Source of the DNA: a bacterium
Lineage (GTDB): Bacteria; Armatimonadota; Fimbriimonadia; Fimbriimonadales; GBS-DC
NCBI GenBank assembly: GCA_029335935.2
Contig: JARJMV020000084.1
Span: forward strand, 1-7,178
Direction of reading: 5' to 3'
Length of the DNA: 7,178 nucleotides
The position numbers and the translations under genes were made by a program. Within the stretch, counting starts at the first letter, position 1. Each line of letters opens with the position of its first letter. Below, piece after piece: positions 1-6,764 of the stretch. The notes under the pieces are model-generated. The model made no database searches. It was not told the DNA's origin and was given only the letters and a program-made list of their open reading frames with translations.

Positions 1-194
1 GCAATAACCCGCGCGAGTACCAAGCAAAGAGCAAAGAGGAGTTCATCGAGTTCATGCTCAGCACGCTCCCAGTGTTCCCGCCCCAGTATGTGGATATCAA
101 GCGCGTGAACGCAGGGCTGCTGGTTCCCGACGAGGAGAAAGCTCAAGAGCTGGAGCTGGGCAAGAACGTTTGCGCTCTGGCAGACGCTTACTGA
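1..194 (+). CDS. C-terminal fragment of an MBL-fold metallo-hydrolase (glyoxalase II / persulfide dioxygenase-like)
   Basis: This is the 3' end of a gene entering from the left edge. The first whole codon is at 3 and the TGA stop is at 192-194, leaving 63 residues. The fragment begins NNPREYQAKSKEEFIEFML and continues with a proline-rich LPVFPPQY segment and then IKRVNAGLL. That pattern (an N-P near the start, an acidic EEF helix, 'LP..P.Y', then a basic-N segment) resembles the tail of glyoxalase II-like and ETHE1-like MBL hydrolases, where the helix follows the last metal-ligand strand. The metal-binding HxHxDH motif would lie upstream and is not visible, so the family call is inference from the tail alone. 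No rhodanese domain follows, so if this is a persulfide dioxygenase it is not a C-terminal rhodanese fusion. A strong terminator follows 11 nt after the stop, so this is the last gene of its transcript. Another soluble hydrolase with a similar C-terminal helix remains possible. Confidence 0.6.
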   Translation, partial: NNPREYQAKSKEEFIEFMLSTLPVFPPQYVDIKRVNAGLLVPDEEKAQELELGKNVCALADAY

Positions 195-205
195 GCGTAC
201 ACCTC

Positions 206-241
206 CCCCTCCTCCCACTGGATCGGGAGGAGGGGCTTTTT
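206..241 (+). terminator. Rho-independent terminator after the MBL-fold gene
   Basis: A perfect 11-bp GC-rich stem pairs 206-216 (CCCCTCCTCCC) with 225-235 (GGGAGGAGGGG). It encloses an 8-nt loop (217-224) and is followed by one C and five T at 237-241. It starts 11 nt after the TGA at 192-194 and points the same way as the upstream gene. It should isolate that gene from the transporter starting at 320, which would then need its own promoter between about 242 and 300. Confidence 0.93.
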
Positions 242-304
242 GAGACGCCTTCGATCGCTCTCGCCGTGTAGGAAGAGCGCACAAGGTGAACTTAGCCACA
301 TGAC

Positions 305-311
305 AGGAGGT
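305..311 (+). promoter_or_regulatory. Ribosome binding site of the YeiH-family gene
   Basis: AGGAGGT lies 8 nt before the ATG at 320. It is a near-perfect match to the anti-Shine-Dalgarno sequence and fixes the start. In the 78 bp between the terminator and this site I see a weak 6-bp inverted repeat (CGCTCT at 256-261, AGAGCG at 274-279) but no convincing -35/-10 pair. Confidence 0.85.
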
Positions 312-319
312 AGACAGCG

Positions 320-1519
320 ATGGCAACGCAACCTATAGATAAACAAGTAGAGAAGCGCAATCTGATTTTAGATGCCTTGCTGGGTGTACCCGATTGGCAA
401 GGCATAGTGCGTATTTTGCCTGGCTTCCTATTGTCGGTCGCGATTATGCTGGTCGCGATACCGCTTACCAATACGCTGGGCGCATGGGTACTGAGTTTAC
501 AAGGTATCGACCCGACGGGCAAATCCAGCCCTATCTCCGCCGTGCTGACGGCGATTGTGATAGGGATAGTGCTGCGCAACCTGCTGCCCCTGCCTCAAGC
601 CATCGAAGACGGCATCAAGTTCAGCACCACCAAGATTCTGCGTCTGGGGATTATTCTGGTGGGGATTAAGCTGAGCCTGATGGATGTGTTCAAGTTGGGG
701 GCATGGGGCATTCCTGTGGTTGCGACGGCGATTTTCGGCGGGCTGTGGTTCGTGTCGTGGTTCAACAAGCGGCTGAATCTGCCTGAACGGCTGGGCACGC
801 TGATTGCAGCGGGTACAGGCATCTGCGGTGTGACAGCAATCGTGTCGGTCGCACCCGCGATTAAAGCCGATCAGAAAGAGGTCGCCTATGCCGTAGCGAA
901 CATCACGCTGTTCGGTTTGGTGGGGATGTTCCTGTACCCCTACCTCGCGCCCCATATTCTGCACACCTCCGAGCAGATTGGGCTGTTCTTGGGCACGGCA
1001 GTGCATGAGACCTCGCAGGTCGTGGGCGCCGCGCTCACCTACAAAGAGGTGTTCAACGACGAGGTAGTGCTCAAAGCCGCCACCGTGACCAAGCTCACGC
1101 GCAACCTGTTCTTGGCGATTGTCGTGCCGATGTTGTCGTATCTGTATCTGCGTCAGATGGCGGCGCAGGGCGAGGGCGACGGCGGCAAGATTAGCATCGC
1201 GAAACTGCTCCCGGCGTTCATCTTGGGCTTCATCGCGATGGCGGTTGTGCGCTCCATCGGCGACGCGCAGGTTGCCAACGGCTTAGCGTTCGGGATTTGG
1301 GACGCGGATGGCTGGAAAGAGCTCACCAAAGCGGTCGGCGAGACTTGGGGTTCCCGCGCGCTGGGCACGGCGATGGCGGCGGTGGGTTTGGCGACCTCGT
1401 TCAGCGTGTTCAAGGGCGTCGGGCTGAAGCCGTTCCTCGTCGGTTTGGTCGGCGCGTTGCTGGTGGGCTTCATCGGCTGGGGCTTGGCGTTCCTGCTCGG
1501 TGGGTTTGTGAAACTGTGA
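320..1519 (+). CDS. YeiH/UPF0324-family membrane protein, putative sulfate exporter family transporter
   Basis: This 399-residue polytopic inner-membrane protein belongs to the YeiH-like family (Pfam Cons_hypoth698, UPF0324; TCDB 'putative sulfate exporter'). Diagnostic motifs are GTGICGVTAIVSVAP at residues 165-179, followed by IKADQKEVAYAVANITLFG (181-199) and FLYPYL (204-209). HETSQVVGAAL follows at 229-239, and VTKLTRN at 256-262 matches the conserved helix after it. The ending AMAAVGLATSFSVFKGVGLKP (351-371) is also typical. About 10-11 hydrophobic segments are visible between residues 29 and 397. It is longer than E. coli YeiH (about 350 residues), through an N-terminal cytosolic extension of about 25 residues and a hydrophilic stretch near 312-345. 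The substrate is not experimentally firm for the family; export of sulfate, sulfite or related sulfonate products is the usual suggestion. The ATG is set by a strong ribosome binding site. A small membrane ORF follows 11 nt after the stop. Confidence 0.92.
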   Translation: MATQPIDKQVEKRNLILDALLGVPDWQGIVRILPGFLLSVAIMLVAIPLTNTLGAWVLSLQGIDPTGKSSPISAVLTAIVIGIVLRNLLPLPQAIEDGIKFSTTKILRLGIILVGIKLSLMDVFKLGAWGIPVVATAIFGGLWFVSWFNKRLNLPERLGTLIAAGTGICGVTAIVSVAPAIKADQKEVAYAVANITLFGLVGMFLYPYLAPHILHTSEQIGLFLGTAVHETSQVVGAALTYKEVFNDEVVLKAATVTKLTRNLFLAIVVPMLSYLYLRQMAAQGEGDGGKISIAKLLPAFILGFIAMAVVRSIGDAQVANGLAFGIWDADGWKELTKAVGETWGSRALGTAMAAVGLATSFSVFKGVGLKPFLVGLVGALLVGFIGWGLAFLLGGFVKL

Positions 1520-1530
1520 GGAAAGTACCG

Positions 1531-1674
1531 ATGAAACGCTGGCTCCTGTGGCTCACCTGGCTGATTGCGATTGCCGCGCTGTGGGGCGCGGTCTCCACGC
1601 GGGCGATGCACTCGCGCACGGATGCCTCCGCCTGCGAGAGCGTCATCTACTGGGAGTCGCCGCTGCTCAAGTAG
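1531..1674 (+). CDS. Small single-span membrane or exported protein, 47 residues, unknown function
   Basis: ATG at 1531 opens a 47-codon frame ending TAG at 1672-1674. The start is 11 nt after the transporter stop, with a GAGGAAAG ribosome-binding-site-like stretch at 1518-1525 overlapping that stop. The product begins MKRWLLWLTWLIAIAALWG: two basic residues, then a hydrophobic Trp/Leu/Ala helix to about residue 20. A polar tail of about 27 residues follows, with one Cys (near residue 33) and the ending YWESPLLK. It therefore reads as a signal anchor or secreted mini-protein. Spacing suggests translational coupling with the YeiH-like gene, perhaps as a small partner subunit; that role is inference. 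I recognise no family. It could be a chance frame, but position, ribosome binding site and topology all favour a real gene. Confidence 0.6.
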   Translation: MKRWLLWLTWLIAIAALWGAVSTRAMHSRTDASACESVIYWESPLLK

Positions 1675-1677
1675 CGG

Positions 1678-2391
1678 CTACTCCCACACCAGAAACGGAT
1701 TGAAGCGGGTGTCGGTGTCGTACACATCGACGCCCTCGCGCGCTTTAAGGAAAGCGACCACCGCATAGGTGATGGGCGTCGCCATCGCCTCGTAGAGCGT
1801 CTTCGCGCCCCACTCGATGAGGCTAATCTTCACCAGCTCGGCGGTTGGGTAGACACCCACGAACGCCACGACCGTGAAGATGGTCGTGTCCAGCAGTTGC
1901 GCGATCAGCGTGGAGCTAATCGTGCGGGTCCAGAGCCAGCGTCCGCGTGTGGCGATTTTGAGTTTCGCCAGCACATAGGAATTCACGAACTCACCGACCA
2001 GATACGCTGTCAGGGAGGCGACAAGCAGGCGCGGCGCAACGCCCAACACCGCCTCATAGGCCGATTGGTTCTCCCAGAACGGCGCGGGGGGCAGAGCAAT
2101 CGCTCCTAATATCACCAACGCCACGAGCAGGTTGCACGCAAAGCCAATCCAAATCACCACTCGCGCCCGACGATAGCCATACACCTCCGTCAGCACATCC
2201 CCGATAATGTAGCTTACAGGAAAAATCAGGATCGCGGACGACATCACCAGCCCACCGAGACTGATAATCTTCGCGGCGACGATGTTGGACAGCACGAGGC
2301 TCACGACGAAGAGCGCGACCACCATCACGAACCAGAGGGAGTAGCCGCGCTCGAGGGAGCCGCTTGGCGAGACTTTGGGGCGGTTCTGCAT
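1678..2391 (-). CDS. yhhQ: Queuosine precursor transporter, YhhQ family
   Basis: This 237-residue integral membrane protein is of the YhhQ/Vut_1 family (PF02592, TIGR00697). The family imports queuosine precursors (preQ0, preQ1 or related) used to modify tRNA wobble position 34. The hallmark FPVSYIIGDVLTEVYGYRRA is at residues 57-76, followed by the RVVIWIGF helix. GEFVNSYVLAKLK (133-145) and the Arg-Ser-Ser...DTTIF stretch (156-172) follow, then KTLYEAMATPITYAVVAFLK (197-216). The near-terminal DVYDTDTRFNPF (222-233) is typical of family members. About six hydrophobic spans are visible and the length is normal. The ATG at 2391 is only 3 nt after the sucD stop. I see no clear ribosome binding site in the last bases of sucD (CTGCAACGATAACCG), so expression probably depends on coupling. 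Met-23 is a possible alternative start but would cut into the first membrane segment. No other queuosine gene is in the window. Confidence 0.93.
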   Translation of the reverse strand: MQNRPKVSPSGSLERGYSLWFVMVVALFVVSLVLSNIVAAKIISLGGLVMSSAILIFPVSYIIGDVLTEVYGYRRARVVIWIGFACNLLVALVILGAIALPPAPFWENQSAYEAVLGVAPRLLVASLTAYLVGEFVNSYVLAKLKIATRGRWLWTRTISSTLIAQLLDTTIFTVVAFVGVYPTAELVKISLIEWGAKTLYEAMATPITYAVVAFLKAREGVDVYDTDTRFNPFLVWE

Positions 2392-2394
2392 CGG

Positions 2395-3270
2395 TTATCG
2401 TTGCAGGGCTTGCTGCACGAGGGTGGGGATTTCGCTTGGCGTGTCGGCGATGGGCACGCCCGCGTCGGTTAGGGCGGCGACTTTGGAGTGCGGACTGCCC
2501 TTACCGCCAGAGATTATCGCGCCTGCGTGCCCCATCCGTTTGCCAGGCGGCGCCGTGCGTCCCGAAATGAAGCCCACGACAGGCTTTGTCATGTGGCGCT
2601 TGATGTAATCGGCGGCTATCTCTTCGTCTGAACCGCCAATCTCGCCCACCAGCACCACCGCTTCGGTCTGTGGGTCTGCCTCGAACAGGGGTAGCACATC
2701 GACGAAGGTCGTGCCGATAATCGGGTCGCCGCCGATGCCGACGCAGGTCGATTGCCCCAGTCCTGCCTGCGTAAGCGCGTACACGATTTCGTAGGTCAGC
2801 GTGCCGCTGCGCGAGACCAAGCCGATGTTGCCCTTCTTAAAGAGCATGCCGGGCATGATGCCCACCTTGCATGCTTCGGCGGTGGTCAGGCCGGGGCAGT
2901 TCGGACCGATGACTCGGCTCTGCGTGCAGCGTTTCACATAACTCATCACGCGCACCATCTCTTGCACGGGGATGCCTTCCGTGATGCAGACGATGAGTTC
3001 GACGCCTGCATCGGCGGCTTCCAGAATCGCGTCGGGTGCGAACGGTGCAGGCACGAAGATACACGACACATTCGCGCCTGTCTCGCGCACTGCTTGCTTG
3101 ACCGTATCGAACACAGGCACGCCCGCGACAGCCTGTCCGCCTTTGCCGGGCGTCACACCCGCAACCACCTGCGTGCCGTACTCGATCATTTGGCGCGTGT
3201 GAAACTCTCCTTCGCGCCCCGTGATGCCCTGAACAAGAATTTTGGAGTCTGCGTCCACTAAGATAGCCAT
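2395..3270 (-). CDS. sucD: Succinyl-CoA synthetase (ADP/GDP-forming) subunit alpha
   Basis: This 291-residue cytosolic enzyme subunit of the TCA cycle catalyses succinyl-CoA + NDP + Pi <-> succinate + CoA + NTP with the beta subunit SucC. The N-terminal CoA-binding Rossmann domain shows [15 protein letters not shown] (11-25) and the GVTPGKGG loop (38-45). [10 protein letters not shown] (121-130) and [10 protein letters not shown] (152-161) are family signatures. [14 protein letters not shown] is at 178-191. The active-site, phosphorylated histidine is H248 in KRMGHAGAI (244-252), equivalent to His246 of the E. coli enzyme. The second glutamate motif (EIGGSDEE, 210-217) is present. Length is normal, with no frameshift. 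The ATG at 3270 is set by AAGGAG at 3278-3283. Unusually, sucC is not adjacent: a tandem amidohydrolase lies upstream 29 nt away and yhhQ downstream 3 nt away. The beta subunit must be encoded elsewhere. Confidence 0.97.
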   Translation of the reverse strand: MAILVDADSKILVQGITGREGEFHTRQMIEYGTQVVAGVTPGKGGQAVAGVPVFDTVKQAVRETGANVSCIFVPAPFAPDAILEAADAGVELIVCITEGIPVQEMVRVMSYVKRCTQSRVIGPNCPGLTTAEACKVGIMPGMLFKKGNIGLVSRSGTLTYEIVYALTQAGLGQSTCVGIGGDPIIGTTFVDVLPLFEADPQTEAVVLVGEIGGSDEEIAADYIKRHMTKPVVGFISGRTAPPGKRMGHAGAIISGGKGSPHSKVAALTDAGVPIADTPSEIPTLVQQALQR

Positions 3271-3277
3271 GCGTACA

Positions 3278-3283
3278 CTCCTT
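3278..3283 (-). promoter_or_regulatory. Ribosome binding site of sucD
   Basis: CTCCTT on the plus strand reads AAGGAG on the minus strand, 7 nt before the ATG ending at 3270. The site lies inside the 29-nt gap after the amidohydrolase stop. SucD is thus probably read from the same transcript but initiated independently. Confidence 0.85.
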
Positions 3284-3299
3284 CTGGGCGAGATTGTAC

Positions 3300-6200
3300 C
3301 TAATCGCGGTTCGGCATGCGCCGCGCTTCGAGGGTGAACGACTGCCCCATCGCGCTAATCGTGCCTGTGAGCCTATCGCCTGCGACAGTGGCGTTAACCG
3401 TGATGCTCATGCCGCCCATTTCGAGGGTGAGGGTGAGCGTGTCGCCGTCGGGCGCGGCGATATCGAACGCTTGCGCCCCCAGCAGGGTCTCCAGCGTCCC
3501 GACGAGCCGTGCGCCCTCTTGGCGGATGCGCAGGGTGAACGGCACGCCTTCAGGGGGCAACGGGTCGCCGCCGCTAATTGTGCCTTGCCACACGCCTGCG
3601 AGGCTGGGCGTCGCGGCGCCCTCGCGCGGCGGCTCAGCGGGCGGCTCGCGCTCCGCACGCCGCTCGTCGAACACCGACTCGGCACGCAACCCTTTCAGGT
3701 ACGCCTGACGCTCCTTTTCCAGCTCCTCGCGCCACGCACGGTCGCGCTCGATATCGAAATACAGCACGCCGTCGATGAAGGTCTTCTCACACACAGCGTA
3801 GCCGCTCAGAGGATGGTCGCTCCACAACGCCAAATCCGCGTGCTTGCCCACTTCGACCGAGCCGACATAGCGGTCGACGCCGAGCTGCTTGGCGACATTC
3901 AGCGTGACGAACTTGAGGGCTTCCATCTCAGGCACGCCGCCGTACTTGACGGCTTTGGTCGCTTCGGTGTTCATGCGCCGGGCGAGCTCGTTGCTGTCGG
4001 AGTTGAAGGTCACCACCACGCCGCGCTCCCACATAATCGCGCCGTTATGGGGAATAGCGTCGTACACTTCGATTTTGTATGCCCACCAGTCGGAGAAGGA
4101 GGACGCGCCCGCGCCGTGTCGTGCGATCTCGTTGGCGACTTTGTAGCCCTCCAGCACATGTTGGAGCGTGCCCACGCGCACCCCGAACTCCTCGCATACG
4201 CGCAGGAGCATCAGAATCTCGTCTTGGCGGTAGCTGTGGCAGTGGATGAGCCGCCTGCCCTCCAGAATCTCCACCAGCGCGTCGAGTTGCAGGTCGCGTT
4301 GTGGGGGCAGGGGGCGTTTGCCCGCGCGGTACTCTTCCCAGTGGCGTTTGTAGTCCAGCGCGGCGAGGAACCGCTCGCGGATCACCTGCTCCACGCCCAT
4401 GCGCGAGGCAGGGTATCGTTGCGGACCTGGCGAGCGGAAGTTGGAGCGTTTCACATTCTCGCCCAACGCGAACTTGATACCTGCAGGGGCTTCCTTGAAA
4501 ATCATCTCATCAGCCGTCTTGCCCCAGCGCCACTTGACCACGATGCTCTGCCCGCCAATCACATTCGCCGAGCCGTGCAACACCAGCGCGCTGGTCAATC
4601 CGCCCGCGAGTTGCCTGTAGATGTTCACATCCTCTGGGTTCAGCACATCCTGAATGCGCACTTCGGCGGTGCAGACATTCGTGCCCTCGTTCACGCCGCC
4701 GCTAATCGCCGTGTGCGAGTGGCAATCCATCAGTCCGGGCGTGAGATGTTTGCCTGTGCCGTCGACGATTCGGGCGTTGGGCGGCGCGGTGAGGTTCCTG
4801 CCCACCGCCGCGATTTTGCCATCCACAATCAGCACATCGGTGTTGGGCAGGGGTTTATCGTGCGCCATCGTCCACACGGTGGCGTTGCGGATGAGCCAAG
4901 TGTTGTGTTCGTCGGGGGGTGGAGGCATGATGGGCGTCAGTTTCACGCGGGGCAGGGTAGGCGCGTCCTCGGCGGTTGCGCCCTGCTCAGTGCGCGCTTG
5001 AGATGGCTCGCCCTGCTGTATCCCTGCCTCGCGCGGCGTATCTTGGCGTGGGGGCACGCCTGCCGTCAGATGCTCGGTACACGAGACTTCGCAGTGGTGC
5101 GCCTCGTGGTCGTGGCTGTGCATGTGGGTCAGCGTGCTGCCGTGTGCGTGGTGGTAGCAGCAGGAGGCTTCGTGCAGGCTGCTGGTGTTCTCGGCGTCCC
5201 AGTCGCGCGGGCGGCGGAACTGCGGCGTCGGGGGCGCGGCGGCGGTCTGTGTCGTTTCGCTGAGTTTATAGCGTTTGCCGTCCGCGAACACGAACTCGAT
5301 GCGGGCGCGCGGCTCGAACAGCTCGCCGCGCACGACCACGAAACTCGCCGTCTTGCCCACCGCGAGGTCGCCGAACTTGTCTTGGATGCCGAGTAGCTCG
5401 GCGGGTGTGAGCGTGAGGGCGCGCAGTGCGGCGTCTTGGGGCAAGCCATTTGCGATTGCCGTGCGGATGTTGCGCAGCAGGCGTTCAGGGTCGCCCAGCC
5501 CCTCAGTCGTGAAGGCGAAGCGCACACCCCGCTCGTGCAGGATCGCAGCGTTCTGATAGGCGAGGGCGCGGTTGCGCAGGCTGGTAAGCGTCGGCGGGCT
5601 GAGCGGGTCGTAGCTACGCAGAGGTTCGGGCATCTCCATGCTCAGCAGCACAGGGATCTCGCGCCGTTTTAGCTCTTCAGCGACCTTCGCCGCCTCTTGT
5701 CCGCCCACAATAATCACGCGCAAGTTGAACTCGTCGGCGATGTGCAGCACGCGGCGGATGTCCTCGGCGTTATTGACGATGGCAAGCAGGGGCTGTTTAC
5801 GCTCCAACACGGGTTGCAACGCCTCCAGCGCGCGGTCCATCGCGGGGCGGGGCTTGCCGTTCGGGTCGCGCAGGTATGCCTGCCACACCTGCGCTTGGTG
5901 TTGCGCGTCGTAGAAGGTCTGGCGCACGAGGGCAATCGCGCCCATCAGCGAGCTGGGGTAGCCGCTCCCACCCTCAAACGCGCCGCGCCCGCGTAGGTTC
6001 AGCACCACGCCGTACTGCGGAACCACCACCAGCTCGGCAGGTGCGCCCGTGTTGAGGCTAATCACCGCGCTCTGACCGCTCATGATGCCGTGCGGCGGGG
6101 CGATATGCGCCGCGACAAACCCTGCCCGACGCCACCGCGCCCACTGACCGCTGTCGGGCTGCATAAGCACCGTCGCCTGTCGCTCAGGGCGAATCTGGGG

Positions 6201-6542
6201 GTTGCTGTGCGTGTTGCCGCGCTCATAACTGGCGTAGGCAGGGTCGTTCGCCTGCGCGGGCATGCCGAGACTGCTGAACGCATCGATAAAACCGGGGTAG
6301 ACCGTGTGTCCGCTCGCGTCGATGACCTCTGCATCGGCGGGGATGGGCGTGTTCGCATCGCCCAACGCCACTATCACACCGTTGCGCACCACTATCACGC
6401 CGTTCTCAGTCGGCGGCGCACTGTTGGAGACAATCTTCGCGCCGCGCAGGGCATACACATCGGGCAATCGGTAGGGCGTATCCTGCGCCTGCGCCCAGAC
6501 AAACATTAGCAACCAGCCTGCCCATAGGAGCCATCGCCTCAT
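3300..6542 (-). CDS. Secreted tandem amidohydrolase with one degenerate domain, His/Cys-rich linker and C-terminal beta domain
   Basis: This 1080-residue exported protein begins with a Sec-type signal peptide, [19 protein letters not shown], likely cleaved near residues 18-20. Domain 1 (about 26-430) is amidohydrolase-like: YPGFID at 82-87, SGQSAVISL at 155-163 and [13 protein letters not shown] at 392-404. Where the metal ligands should be, it reads DAFSSLG instead of an HxH motif, so it is probably not catalytic. A low-complexity linker (about 431-545) contains 11 His and 4 Cys within residues 457-491. Domain 2 (about 546-930) keeps the metal site: GLMDCHSH with H608 and H610, then candidate ligands H767/H769, H795 and D849. 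It ends with GKHADLALW (899-907), typical of imidazolonepropionase-like members of PF01979. A charged stretch (930-975) leads to a beta-rich domain (979-1077, starting [13 protein letters not shown]). Substrate is unknown; a C-N bond such as a peptide, cyclic amide or dipeptide is plausible. The ATG at 6542 is kept because it supplies the signal peptide, although its ribosome binding site is weak. It heads the run with sucD and yhhQ. Confidence 0.92.
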   Translation of the reverse strand: MRRWLLWAGWLLMFVWAQAQDTPYRLPDVYALRGAKIVSNSAPPTENGVIVVRNGVIVALGDANTPIPADAEVIDASGHTVYPGFIDAFSSLGMPAQANDPAYASYERGNTHSNPQIRPERQATVLMQPDSGQWARWRRAGFVAAHIAPPHGIMSGQSAVISLNTGAPAELVVVPQYGVVLNLRGRGAFEGGSGYPSSLMGAIALVRQTFYDAQHQAQVWQAYLRDPNGKPRPAMDRALEALQPVLERKQPLLAIVNNAEDIRRVLHIADEFNLRVIIVGGQEAAKVAEELKRREIPVLLSMEMPEPLRSYDPLSPPTLTSLRNRALAYQNAAILHERGVRFAFTTEGLGDPERLLRNIRTAIANGLPQDAALRALTLTPAELLGIQDKFGDLAVGKTASFVVVRGELFEPRARIEFVFADGKRYKLSETTQTAAAPPTPQFRRPRDWDAENTSSLHEASCCYHHAHGSTLTHMHSHDHEAHHCEVSCTEHLTAGVPPRQDTPREAGIQQGEPSQARTEQGATAEDAPTLPRVKLTPIMPPPPDEHNTWLIRNATVWTMAHDKPLPNTDVLIVDGKIAAVGRNLTAPPNARIVDGTGKHLTPGLMDCHSHTAISGGVNEGTNVCTAEVRIQDVLNPEDVNIYRQLAGGLTSALVLHGSANVIGGQSIVVKWRWGKTADEMIFKEAPAGIKFALGENVKRSNFRSPGPQRYPASRMGVEQVIRERFLAALDYKRHWEEYRAGKRPLPPQRDLQLDALVEILEGRRLIHCHSYRQDEILMLLRVCEEFGVRVGTLQHVLEGYKVANEIARHGAGASSFSDWWAYKIEVYDAIPHNGAIMWERGVVVTFNSDSNELARRMNTEATKAVKYGGVPEMEALKFVTLNVAKQLGVDRYVGSVEVGKHADLALWSDHPLSGYAVCEKTFIDGVLYFDIERDRAWREELEKERQAYLKGLRAESVFDERRAEREPPAEPPREGAATPSLAGVWQGTISGGDPLPPEGVPFTLRIRQEGARLVGTLETLLGAQAFDIAAPDGDTLTLTLEMGGMSITVNATVAGDRLTGTISAMGQSFTLEARRMPNRD

Positions 6543-6687
6543 AACGAACGCCTAATTCCGCGCAGGTGAAACTTTTCCTGCCTTTGTGCAACCTCGCTTT
6601 GGCGTCGCTAACCCTCGCATGCAGGGGAAACCTAAAGAATAGGAGGCAATTTTCACCAAACCCTAACAATTAACAGGCAGGAGACTG

Positions 6688-6753
6688 ATGTTCGATGCGT
6701 ATATACACATAGAGCGTGCAAACAGTTTGGGTTGCAAGCTGTCTAACAGGTAG
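6688..6753 (+). CDS. Possible 21-residue leader ORF before the phosphodiester glycosidase gene
   Basis: ATG at 6688 is preceded by AGGAG (6679-6683) with a short 4-nt spacer. It opens a 21-codon frame, beginning MFDAYIHIERANS and ending CKLSNR, with stop TAG at 6751-6753. The stop overlaps the AGGTGA ribosome binding site of the next gene and lies 11 nt before its GTG, an arrangement typical of coupled or leader ORFs. The peptide has no membrane span and no run of a single amino acid that would mark a classical attenuator. It may be a chance frame; the evidence is position and ribosome binding site only. Confidence 0.3.
   Translation: MFDAYIHIERANSLGCKLSNR
6722..6742 (+). other. Hairpin in the 5' leader of the phosphodiester glycosidase gene
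   Basis: ACAGTTT (6722-6728) can pair with AAGCTGT (6736-6742) as a 7-bp stem with one G-U pair and a 7-nt loop. Two overlapping alternatives compete with it: CAAAC/GTTTG around 6719-6729, and CTGT (6739-6742)/ACAG (6746-6749). These lie inside the possible leader ORF and just upstream of the ribosome binding site at 6752-6757. No T-run follows, so it is not an intrinsic terminator. Confidence 0.3.
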
Positions 6754-6757
6754 GTGA
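6752..6757 (+). promoter_or_regulatory. Ribosome binding site that sets a GTG start at 6765
   Basis: AGGTGA sits 7 nt before GTG at 6765. The other in-frame candidates, TTG at 6771 and ATG at 6789, lack a suitably placed purine-rich site. ATG 6789 would also remove the basic residue and half of the hydrophobic signal. This supports GTG as the start. Confidence 0.6.
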
Positions 6758-6764
6758 GAACGAG

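Larger units (their letters stand above)
6543..6764. promoter_or_regulatory. Divergent intergenic region between the amidohydrolase and the phosphodiester glycosidase gene
   Basis: These 222 bp separate two genes transcribed away from each other, so promoters for both must lie here. The region is visibly more AT-rich than the coding sequence around it. I see an inverted pair GGTGAAA (6565-6571) / TTTCACC (6652-6658), and an AGGAGG (6641-6646) that serves no evident start codon. Short hairpins occur at 6719-6749. I could not pick a -35/-10 pair with confidence on either strand. TAACAAT at 6664-6670 is a possible but poor plus-strand -10. Confidence 0.55.

Noticed and set aside
497..1006. Minus-strand open frame of 169 codons inside the YeiH-like gene
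   Set aside because: It is antisense to a strongly supported membrane protein, with a Gln/His/Arg-rich translation of no known type.
1153..1611. Minus-strand frame of 152 codons spanning the end of the YeiH-like gene and the mini-protein
   Set aside because: Its Pro/Ala/Thr-rich translation has no motifs and overlaps two better-supported plus-strand genes.
1664..1686. The AGTAGCGGCTACT palindrome as an intrinsic terminator or protein-binding site
   Set aside because: It has only a 1-nt centre and no T-run. It is fully explained by two TAG stop codons facing each other.
2752..3261. Plus-strand frame of 169 codons opposite sucD
   Set aside because: It is the antisense shadow of sucD, with a His/Arg/Ala-rich product and no ribosome binding site.
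3294..5396. A 700-codon open frame on the plus strand, antisense to the amidohydrolase
   Set aside because: It lies wholly opposite a gene with clear domains and a signal peptide. Its translation is rich in Arg, His, Ala and Val with no recognisable motif, and it has no good ribosome binding site. Long antisense frames of this kind arise from the codon bias of GC-rich genes.
6406..6669. Minus-strand frame covering the amidohydrolase signal peptide region and part of the intergenic DNA
   Set aside because: It overlaps the amidohydrolase start in another frame, has no recognisable product, and runs into sequence better explained as a promoter region.
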